DNA from: JBOGZI01 sp050697275
Lineage (GTDB): Bacteria > Actinomycetota > Thermoleophilia > Solirubrobacterales > 70-9
DNA length: 8,411 nucleotides
Assembly: GCA_050697275.1 (NCBI GenBank)
Contig: JBOGZI010000175.1
Coordinates: 1 to 8,411 of the forward strand
Direction of reading: 5' to 3'
Shown: positions 1 through 5,459 of the stretch, one piece after another
Numbering within the stretch: position 1 is the first letter of the stretch
How the letters are laid out: each line of letters starts with the position of its first letter
Program-made: the position numbers and the translations under genes
The notes under the pieces: model-generated
What the model was told of the DNA's origin: nothing
The model's input: only the letters and a program-made list of their open reading frames with translations
Databases searched by the model: none

Positions 1-1734
1 GCTCGAGCCCGAGCCGGCGCTCGGCGAGCGGACCCCGTAGACGACCAGCCCGCCCGGCAGGCGCTCGCGAGCCAGCCCGAGGCCCCCGATCGGCGCCGCG
101 GCGGCATCCTCCTGAGGGGTCCCCTCGGCACGGTCGGTGTGGAGGATGACGCTGCGCACCCCCAGCTCCCGGAGCCGGGCGACGCTGGAAGGGTCGGGGA
201 AGCCGTCCATCTCCGCAATCACGTCCTCGATCAGGTCGGGCACCGTGCTGGCCCGCCCGTTGACCATCTCGGGGAACCCGTCCGTGGACCAGAGCAGGTA
301 GCGGCGGTTGTCCTCGGCGCGCTCGGCGGGCAGGTGGATCTGGGGGTCCGGGGTCTCCGCGGTGGACGCCGGCGGCTCGGGGACGGCGGGCTGCTCCTGG
401 TCGTCGTTGGGGTCGAAGGGCAGCCCGCGGCCCTCGACCACGACCGCAGCCACCAGCAACGTCGCGAGCGCTCCGGCGACCACCGAGGCCCCGCGCGGGC
501 CGACGTCGAGCCGGCGGCCGGCGAGCCAGAGCCGGGTGCCCTTCAGGCTCCACTCGGCGCCCGCCGCGGCGAGCAGGGCGAGCCCGAGCGATGAGAAGGT
601 GACGAGCCTCCCCGGGGTCCTGATCGCCTCCCAGCCGGGCAGCGCCTCGTAGAGCGCCCGATAGGGCCAGATCAGGCCGTCCTCCTCCTGGAAGCCGAGC
701 GCCAGCACCGAGATCGCGACCACCCCGGCGCCCAGCCCGATTCGCAGGCGCCGGTCCAGCCTGGCGGAGGTGAGCCCGATCAGGGCGAGGACGAGAATGA
801 CCAGGCCCGGGAAGAGGGTTTTCTCGGGGACGTTCTCGAGCTCGTCGCGGAGCTCGGCGGTGGCATCGCCCCAGACCAGGTTCTCCTCGGGCGCGGTGAG
901 GAAGACCTCCGCCGGGCCGGAGTAGGCCTCGACCACGGACGGAGGCCGCTTCGCCTCGGGGTGCTCGTCGGCGACCCGGAAGTAGGGGCGCGCGATCAGC
1001 AGGGCAATCGCGATGAAGACGAGCGCCCCGCCCAGGCCGGCGATGACCAGGCGGCGGTCCAGCGGCGACCGGCCCCGCCAGAGCCAGGCGGCGATGATCG
1101 CGACGACCGCGCCGGCGAGCAGGTAGGCGAGCGGCAGCCCGAGGGCGAAGCCGAGCGAGAGCTGCCAGCCCGCCACCAGCCAGCCCGCCACCAGCCAGAG
1201 CGGGCTGCGCAGGCGGGCGCCGCGCACGAAGAGGGCGAGGCAGAGCGGAATCCCGCCGCTGGAGATCACCTGCATGTGGCCGTTCTGCTCGAGCCGGAAG
1301 GGGGCGAAGGCGAAGGCCGCCCCCGCCACCGCCGCGCCGGCTGGGCCGATCCCGATCTCGCGGGCGAGCAGATAGGCGCCGAGGAAGGCGAGCGCGTAGG
1401 CGAACAGGAAGAGGAGGTCGTAGCGGACCACCGCGTCGTGGGGGCCCTCCCCGATCAGCCCCGCCGGCGCATAGCCGATCAGGGCGTCGCCGAAGGCGAG
1501 CGAGTCGTCCACCGGCCAGAACTGGTTCGACTGGAAGAACTCGAGCGGCTGATTGGCGAGGGCATGGCCCCCCCAGGCGACCTGCCAGGCCTGGGGAAGG
1601 GGGTCGCCCAGGTCCTTGGGAATCTCATCCCCGAGGTTGAGCACCAGCGGCCAGTGCATCACCACCGCCGCCAGGCACGCCGCGAACACGACGAGCAGCA
1701 GCTCCCGTCGGCTGATCTCGCCCCGGCCGTTCAC
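1..1734 (-). CDS. Multi-spanning membrane protein, GT-C glycosyltransferase-like (3' end outside window)
   Basis: 578 residues are present and the frame is still open at position 1. The start is GTG at 1734, with GAGGA (1749-1745) ten bases upstream; the nearby ATG at 1745 is out of frame and stops after four codons. After a first membrane segment (about residues 12-32) comes an extracytoplasmic loop with acidic motif DLGDPLPQAWQVAW (41-54), then roughly nine or ten more hydrophobic segments, a loop with LFPGL (307-311), a PGWEAIRTPGR motif (366-376), and a soluble C-terminal part containing LWSTDGFPEMVNG (481-493). Early acidic loop, many membrane spans and a soluble C-terminal domain resemble GT-C enzymes that use lipid-linked sugars, and YfhO-like proteins; this exact family is uncharacterised as far as I know. 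A cell-wall or lipid glycosylation role is inference. It follows pyrE by 40 bp, probably in the same transcript. Confidence 0.8.
   Translation of the reverse strand, partial: MNGRGEISRRELLLVVFAACLAAVVMHWPLVLNLGDEIPKDLGDPLPQAWQVAWGGHALANQPLEFFQSNQFWPVDDSLAFGDALIGYAPAGLIGEGPHDAVVRYDLLFLFAYALAFLGAYLLAREIGIGPAGAAVAGAAFAFAPFRLEQNGHMQVISSGGIPLCLALFVRGARLRSPLWLVAGWLVAGWQLSLGFALGLPLAYLLAGAVVAIIAAWLWRGRSPLDRRLVIAGLGGALVFIAIALLIARPYFRVADEHPEAKRPPSVVEAYSGPAEVFLTAPEENLVWGDATAELRDELENVPEKTLFPGLVILVLALIGLTSARLDRRLRIGLGAGVVAISVLALGFQEEDGLIWPYRALYEALPGWEAIRTPGRLVTFSSLGLALLAAAGAEWSLKGTRLWLAGRRLDVGPRGASVVAGALATLLVAAVVVEGRGLPFDPNDDQEQPAVPEPPASTAETPDPQIHLPAERAEDNRRYLLWSTDGFPEMVNGRASTVPDLIEDVIAEMDGFPDPSSVARLRELGVRSVILHTDRAEGTPQEDAAAAPIGGLGLARERLPGGLVVYGVRSPSAGSGSS
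1165..1194. repeat. 15-bp in-frame tandem duplication
   Basis: Two exact copies of a 15-bp unit lie head to tail at 1165-1179 and 1180-1194, followed by four bases of a third copy. They encode LVAGW twice (residues 181-190 of the membrane protein), inside a predicted membrane segment, so the duplication adds about one and a half helical turns without breaking the frame. Confidence 0.85.
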
Positions 1735-1739
1735 AGCGC

Positions 1740-1763
1740 GGGCATCCTCGCAGGCGAGCGCCC
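1740..1763 (-). promoter_or_regulatory. Possible hairpin covering the ribosome binding site of the GT-C-like gene
   Basis: Read on the minus strand, GGGC (1763-1760) pairs with GCCC (1743-1740), and inside it CTCGC (1758-1754) pairs with GCGAG (1751-1747) across a two-base loop. The Shine-Dalgarno GAGGA (1749-1745) is partly inside the 3' arm, so folding could limit initiation at the GTG of the downstream gene. In such G+C-rich sequence stems of this size arise often by chance, and the two-base inner loop is tight, so this is only a candidate. Confidence 0.25.
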
Positions 1764-1774
1764 GAGGGGCCGGG

Positions 1775-2350
1775 CTAGCCCCGGTCGGGCCGATCCGGGT
1801 AGAGCTCGTCGATCGTCACCAGCGGCCCGTAAGGGGCATCACCAGCCGCCGCAGCGATCGCCTCGCCGCCTCCAGAGAGCCGGTCCACCACCGCGGTCAC
1901 CCCGGCGATCTCGAGGCCCTCCTCTTGGATCCGCTCGATCGCGGCCACGGTCGAGCCGCCGGTGGTGACCACGTCCTCGACCACCAGGCAGCGGCTGCCC
2001 GGCGCCAGCTCCGGGCCCTCGATCCAGCGCTGCAGCCCGTGCTCCTTGCGCTCCTTGCGGACGAAGAACCCGACCAATCCCTCACCGCCCTCGGCGGCGA
2101 TCGCGGCGCAGGCGAGGGGGTCGGCGCCCATCGTCATCCCCCCGACCGCCCCCGCTCCCCGCTCGGCGGCCTCGGCGGCGAGCAGCGCCCCGACCGCCCG
2201 GAAGGCGGCAGGCCGCAGCAGCGCCCGCTTCGCGTCGACGTAGTACTGCGCCGTCCGCCCCGAGGTCAGCGTCACCTCGCCGATCACGAGCGCGTGCTCG
2301 CGCAGCTCCTCGAGCAGGGTCGCCCTGCTGGCCTCGAGATCGCTCCCCAT
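1775..2350 (-). CDS. pyrE: Orotate phosphoribosyltransferase
   Basis: Joins orotate to PRPP to give orotidine 5'-monophosphate, the fifth step of de novo pyrimidine synthesis, in the cytoplasm. The diagnostic PRPP-binding motif VVEDVVTTGGST is at about residues 123-134. The flexible catalytic loop is present as RKERKEHG (about 98-105), and the N-terminal YYVDAKRAL is typical of PyrE. Two adjacent ATG codons exist (2353 and 2350). GAGGG at 2359-2355 is one base from the first and four from the second, so I chose 2350 (191 residues); 2353 gives one extra Met. The length fits the short bacterial/archaeal form. No other pyrimidine gene is visible. It lies 36 bp after the L,D-transpeptidase, probably transcribed with it. 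Confidence 0.95.
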   Translation of the reverse strand: MGSDLEASRATLLEELREHALVIGEVTLTSGRTAQYYVDAKRALLRPAAFRAVGALLAAEAAERGAGAVGGMTMGADPLACAAIAAEGGEGLVGFFVRKERKEHGLQRWIEGPELAPGSRCLVVEDVVTTGGSTVAAIERIQEEGLEIAGVTAVVDRLSGGGEAIAAAAGDAPYGPLVTIDELYPDRPDRG

Positions 2351-2386
2351 CATGCCCTCAGGCTAGGTGAGCGGGCGGAGGGGGCC

Positions 2387-3295
2387 CTACCGGTAGGTGT
2401 GCATCGAGTCCCCGAGGTCGATCCAGTTGTAGATGAAGCGGCTGAACCGGATCGGGTTCCGGACGCAGCCGTGGCTGGCGCGGCCGTTGGGGACGGAGCT
2501 GTAGCCGTGGGTGGCGTAGCCGCCGATGAAGTAGACCGAGAAGTACATGCGGACGTTGTTGTAGCCGGGCTGCTTCAGGTAGAAGCGGTAGTTGCCGAGG
2601 ACGGTCGGCGTGCCGCCGGTTCCGGTCGAGACGTGGAAGGTGTGCTTCGGCTCGTTGCCCTCGACCAGCGACATCACCTGCTTGGAGACGTCCACCTCGA
2701 CGTGCTTGCCGTCGTCGAAGCGCGGCTGGAAGGCGCCCTTGCCCTGGAGCAGGGTGCGGAAGATCCTCGGGCTGTAGCGCTCGCTCCAGCGCATCCCGTT
2801 CACCTTGCGGAAGGCCTTGATCGCCAGGTGGGTGCCGCTGGTCACCCGACCGCCCCGGGTGCCGGTGTGGAAGCCCTGGGCCTGGAGCGAGCGGTTGAAG
2901 AGCCGCGTGATCTTGCCCTTGCGGAGCTTCTTCGGGACGCGGACGCTGAAGCCGGTGGTCGCCTTCAGCCCGCCGCTCACCCCCTCGATCGTGTAGCGGC
3001 AGCAAGCGTTGACGATGATCCCGAGATCGAAGCTGCCGTCGCCCTTCGGGGTGACCTGCTTCTTGAACAGCTCGCGGCCATCGGCGCTGACCGTCAGCTC
3101 CACCTGCTCGCCTAGGACGTGGCCGGCGAGCAGGCCCCGGACTTCGACCTTGTTGAGCACGCCGGCCCTTGGCTTCCCCTTGATCGAGAGCGAGAGCCCC
3201 GTGGCGGCGGCGGAGGCGGGCTGCTTGGCCTCGGCGGCGCCGGCCGGAAGGGTCATCACCAAACCGATGGCGGCGCAGAGAGCCACCGCGCGCAT
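2387..3295 (-). CDS. Secreted L,D-transpeptidase (YkuD domain) with peptidoglycan-binding-like domain
   Basis: Likely forms 3-3 peptidoglycan crosslinks, or attaches proteins to the wall, outside the membrane. An ATG at 3322 is in frame but has no ribosome binding site; ATG 3295 has GGAGG six bases upstream (3306-3302) and opens a clean signal peptide (MRAVALCAAIGLVMTLPAGA), so I chose it (302 residues). After the signal come a beta-rich, Ig-like region (about 30-120) with adjacent Cys98-Cys99, a PG_binding_1-like helical region (about 130-185, HLAIKAFRKVNG), and the YkuD domain (about 198-302). The catalytic motif is complete: His263 in THGYSSVP, then SHGCVRN with His275, nucleophile Cys277 and Arg279. 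A distant alternative is a periplasmic L,D-carboxypeptidase activity, but the full motif favours transpeptidation. The Ig-like label rests on strand pattern only. Confidence 0.93.
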   Translation of the reverse strand: MRAVALCAAIGLVMTLPAGAAEAKQPASAAATGLSLSIKGKPRAGVLNKVEVRGLLAGHVLGEQVELTVSADGRELFKKQVTPKGDGSFDLGIIVNACCRYTIEGVSGGLKATTGFSVRVPKKLRKGKITRLFNRSLQAQGFHTGTRGGRVTSGTHLAIKAFRKVNGMRWSERYSPRIFRTLLQGKGAFQPRFDDGKHVEVDVSKQVMSLVEGNEPKHTFHVSTGTGGTPTVLGNYRFYLKQPGYNNVRMYFSVYFIGGYATHGYSSVPNGRASHGCVRNPIRFSRFIYNWIDLGDSMHTYR

Positions 3296-3301
3296 CGCTC
3301 G

Positions 3302-3306
3302 CCTCC
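3302..3306 (-). promoter_or_regulatory. Strong ribosome binding site deciding the L,D-transpeptidase start
   Basis: GGAGG on the minus strand is followed by a six-base spacer and ATG 3295-3293. The upstream in-frame ATG at 3322 is preceded by CATCTAGA, which has no complementarity to the 16S tail. This settles the start in favour of 3295. Confidence 0.75.
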
Positions 3307-3320
3307 GAATCACTGGCGGC

Positions 3321-3326
3321 ATTCTA
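3321..3326 (-). promoter_or_regulatory. Possible -10 element for the L,D-transpeptidase gene
   Basis: TAGAAT on the minus strand matches the TATAAT consensus at five of six positions. It sits in the only locally A+T-richer patch of the 57-bp gap between the small upstream ORF and the transpeptidase start, and would give a leader of about 20 bases that includes the GGAGG site. I see no good -35 hexamer at 16-18 bp, so this is tentative. If real, ldt-pyrE-membrane protein could be expressed apart from the upstream genes. Confidence 0.35.
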
Positions 3327-3352
3327 GATGAGTAATTCCAGGGCGCGGGTGA

Positions 3353-3520
3353 CTAAGGAAGTAGCTTTCGCCGCAGGGCGGTGACGGGGACCGCGAAGAG
3401 CGCCACGCTGACGGCCGCCAGCCACGCTGTGTGGATCGCGATCTCGCCCGCCTCCGGGCCGGTCGCCATCCCCCGCGTGATCTCGACCAGGTGGAGCCCG
3501 CGGGCGGCGACAGCGCTCAC
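3353..3520 (-). pseudogene. 55-codon ORF resembling the C-terminal end of an ABC-2 permease (probable remnant)
   Basis: It starts at GTG 3520, overlapping the CPBP stop by four bases (GTGA), and ends at TAG 3355-3353. The peptide has HLVEITRGMATGPEAGE (about residues 10-26), then one membrane-length segment (about 33-49) and a basic LRRKLLP end. The order of an H-V-E-x-x-R-G helix, a glycine/proline turn, a tryptophan-started membrane helix and a terminal Arg/Lys cluster is how ABC-2 (DrrB-type) exporter permeases finish. Upstream in this frame the codons read P-G-G-R-R inside the CPBP gene and are not membrane-like, so the rest of a permease is absent. It may be a deletion remnant, a genuine small one-helix protein coupled to CPBP, or a frameshifted CPBP tail. 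The resemblance is by eye. Confidence 0.5.
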
Positions 3521-4266
3521 GCGACGACCGCCAGGGCGAGGCCGTTGTTGATCGCGTGCACCAGCATGCAGGGCCAGAGAGAGCCGGTGCGCTCATACAG
3601 CCAGCAGAGCGCCAGCCCGAGGGCGCCGAGCGGGATCACCGTGGTGATCCCGGTGGGGGCGTGGATCAGGCCGAAGATCGCCCCCGCGAGCAGTCCAGCG
3701 GCCCAGAACGGCCAGCGGGAGCGCAGGCCGGCGAACAGGAACCCGCGGAAGAAGAGCTCCTCGCTGATCGAGGCGAGCCCGACGATCAGCAGCACCGCCA
3801 GCACCGCGACCAGCGCGCTCTCGCCCCCGATCCCGAGCTCCGAGCCGATGTCCTCCTGCTGGGGCTCCGGTGTGATCGGAAGGGAGACGAAGACCAGAAC
3901 CGCGATCAGGTACGCGAACCAGGTGAGCAGCCCGATCCCGAGGCCCGAGAAGCGGAGGTTGCGCAGGCCGAGGCGGCGCAGCGCCACCCCCAGCGGCCGG
4001 AACCTCCACTCCGAGGCGATCCCGATCGAGACGAAGAGCAGCGAGGTGCCGAGCAGGGCCTGCGCGGCGAGCAGCGCGCCGATGCTGTCCAGCTCCGGGT
4101 CGAAGGGGAGGACCAGCGCCGGCGCGATCAGGACCGCCAGGATGAGCCCGGCCACCAGCCCCCAGCCGGTGTCCTTCGGGCTCCACGGGATCTCGGGCAG
4201 GCTGCGGGACGCGGACTCCGGCGCGGTCGGGGTCGGCGGCGCGGCGGCCGGGGCCCTCTGGTTCAC
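3517..4266 (-). CDS. CPBP/Abi-family intramembrane metalloprotease-like protein
   Basis: A multi-spanning membrane protein of 249 residues of the CPBP family, which includes the eukaryotic CAAX prenyl endopeptidase Rce1 and many bacterial proteins of mostly unknown substrate. All three signature motifs are visible: EELFFRGF with Glu169, Glu170 and Arg174; FGLIH with Phe198 and His202; and HAINN with His237 and Asn241. A proline/alanine-rich N-terminus (1-30) precedes about seven or eight hydrophobic segments. I chose GTG 4266: it has GAGGGGG five bases upstream (4278-4272) and overlaps the RDD stop by GTGA. The frame extends upstream to ATG 4653, but that part is Arg-rich translation of the RDD gene in another frame. 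The protein ends only eight residues after HAINN, short for the family. Bacterial roles range from bacteriocin self-immunity to protein processing; none can be assigned here. Confidence 0.9.
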   Translation of the reverse strand: MNQRAPAAAPPTPTAPESASRSLPEIPWSPKDTGWGLVAGLILAVLIAPALVLPFDPELDSIGALLAAQALLGTSLLFVSIGIASEWRFRPLGVALRRLGLRNLRFSGLGIGLLTWFAYLIAVLVFVSLPITPEPQQEDIGSELGIGGESALVAVLAVLLIVGLASISEELFFRGFLFAGLRSRWPFWAAGLLAGAIFGLIHAPTGITTVIPLGALGLALCWLYERTGSLWPCMLVHAINNGLALAVVA

Positions 4267-4730
4267 GGCCGCCCCCTCGGCTCGGCCGCGCCCTGCAGGG
4301 CCGGCATCGTCCTCGGCGGCCGGCGGACGACGACGGTCTTCGCCGCCTTGTCGCCGAGCCTCTGCTTGCGCTTGCCGACCGCGACCATCACCCAGCCGAT
4401 CACGAAGAAGTCGACGATGCGCAGCACGTTGCGGACGCTGGCCTGCCCGAAGCTGAGCCGCTCGGACCCGTCGAGCGAGCGAACCTCGATCCCGGTCGCG
4501 TTCTTGCCGATCGTCTGGCCCCAGCGCCACTCGCAGAAGAGGAAGTAGTTGAACCACAGCGAGAAGAAGGCGAGGACCACGAACACCGCCGCCACCTCGC
4601 TGAAGACGCCCACCACGGCAACCAGATAGACGTAGTAGAAGGCGTAGAAGCACAGCCAGGTGACGTTGTCGATGAACGACGCCAGCAGCCGGCGCCAGAA
4701 CCCGACGTAGACGACATCGGTCTCGTTCAC
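4263..4730 (-). CDS. RDD-family membrane protein
   Basis: 155 residues with the RDD domain pattern: RRLLASFID near the N-terminus (Arg and Asp of the family name), two hydrophobic segments covering about residues 20-65, the conserved WRWGQTIGKNATGIEV (about 68-83), then FGQASVRNVLRIVDF (about 93-107) leading into a third hydrophobic segment, and KQRLGDKAAKTVVV at the end. RDD proteins are small membrane proteins of largely unknown function; some have been linked to ion transport or stress. GTG 4730 begins one base after the HAD stop, with GAGGAG (4746-4741) ten bases upstream. An ATG at 4802 is in frame, but its extra 24 residues lie within the HAD gene and look like out-of-frame translation. 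The gene is probably coupled to both neighbours. Confidence 0.9.
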   Translation of the reverse strand: MNETDVVYVGFWRRLLASFIDNVTWLCFYAFYYVYLVAVVGVFSEVAAVFVVLAFFSLWFNYFLFCEWRWGQTIGKNATGIEVRSLDGSERLSFGQASVRNVLRIVDFFVIGWVMVAVGKRKQRLGDKAAKTVVVRRPPRTMPALQGAAEPRGRP

Positions 4731-4731
4731 C

Positions 4732-5430
4732 TCAGAGATGCTCCTCGATCTGCGCCAGCGAGGAGATGTCGCCGTGGGTGCGAGGGCGCTCCGAGGATCC
4801 AAGGGCGCGAGACGGCGCGACCCGTGGGGTATCGGAGGAGCGACCCGTTTGATGCCGGTCGATCAGCAGGCCCCGGATGCCGGCGGCGCGCGCCGCGGCC
4901 AGGTCCTCCTCCGGGGTATCCCCGACGTGCAGCGCCTCGGCCGGGCGGCAGCCGGCGAGCTCCAGCGCAGGGTCGAAGATCGCCGGGTCGGGCTTGCGGG
5001 CGCCCGCCTCCGCCGAGGAGACGGCGCCGTCGGTGAGCTGCGCCAGCCCGCAGCGCTCCAGCACCTCGCCCAGCGAGCAGTCCCAGTTGGAGACCACCAC
5101 CAGTCGCAACCCCCGCTCCCGGAGCGATCGCAGGGCCGGCTCCGCGTCGGGATAGGCCCCCATCCTCACCGCCCGCATCAGATCCTCGGCGCTGATCTCG
5201 ACGCCGAGCTGACCGGAGAGGAACTCGGCGCAGCGCTCACGCAGGCCGGCGAGCGAGGCGGGGTCCCGGCCCTCGTGCGCGTGCTCCTTGTAGTAGTCCA
5301 TCTCTGCCTTGACGGCGTCGATCAGCCGTTCGTCGCTGATCTCGCTGGGCACCCTGGCGCGCAGCAGCGTCCAGGGCGGCTGCAGCTCGAGCAGCGTCCC
5401 GAGGGCATCGAGGAAGACGGCGCGCGTCAT
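4732..5430 (-). CDS. HAD-superfamily hydrolase with DALGTL motif I
   Basis: A 232-residue cytoplasmic protein of the HAD superfamily with a helical cap (about residues 16-95). Motif I is FLDALGTL: nucleophile Asp8 is present, but the residue two further on, normally the acid/base Asp of phosphatases, is Leu10. Motif II is VVVSNWD with Ser114, motif III is ARKPDP with Lys146, and motif IV is VGDTPEED with Asp171 and Asp176. Variants without the second Asp occur in haloacid dehalogenases (usually Tyr there) and in DREG-2-like members, so simple phosphatase activity should not be assumed. I preferred ATG 5430 (GGAG 11 bases upstream) over the in-frame GTG at 5457, which lacks a binding site and would nearly abut the divergent gene. 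It is first in the minus-strand block; substrate unknown. Confidence 0.88.
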   Translation of the reverse strand: MTRAVFLDALGTLLELQPPWTLLRARVPSEISDERLIDAVKAEMDYYKEHAHEGRDPASLAGLRERCAEFLSGQLGVEISAEDLMRAVRMGAYPDAEPALRSLRERGLRLVVVSNWDCSLGEVLERCGLAQLTDGAVSSAEAGARKPDPAIFDPALELAGCRPAEALHVGDTPEEDLAAARAAGIRGLLIDRHQTGRSSDTPRVAPSRALGSSERPRTHGDISSLAQIEEHL

Positions 5431-5459
5431 GGCAGGGAATACTCCACGACCGAGCACCT
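5431..5459. promoter_or_regulatory. 29-bp divergent intergenic region (HAD block / MscS-PBP)
   Basis: The start codons of the HAD and MscS genes lie only 29 bp apart and face away from each other, so promoters for both directions must overlap each other or reach into the opposite coding region. The gap holds a 10-bp near-palindrome, GGAATACTCC (5436-5445), with four of five base pairs matching. AATACT (5438-5443) could serve as a plus-strand -10 element. I see no convincing -35 hexamer in either direction. Confidence 0.35.

Noticed and set aside
961..1968. 335-codon plus-strand open frame rich in Glu, Arg and Gly
   Set aside because: It is antisense to the GT-C-like membrane protein, whose frame gives coherent hydrophobic helices and motifs; the plus-strand product is low-complexity.
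2351..2386. Possible terminator between the L,D-transpeptidase and pyrE
   Set aside because: Only imperfect GCCCTC/GAGGGGGC pairing is seen, with no U-rich tract, and a pyrE ribosome binding site occupies one arm.
1553..3115. 520-codon plus-strand open frame
   Set aside because: It runs antisense through the membrane protein, pyrE and the L,D-transpeptidase and has Asp/Arg/Ala/His-rich composition typical of G+C-rich shadow frames.
3517..4653. Longer 378-residue version of the CPBP protein starting at ATG 4653
   Set aside because: The extra 129 residues are Arg/Gly-rich translation of the RDD gene in another frame; GTG 4266 has a good ribosome binding site and a GTGA overlap.
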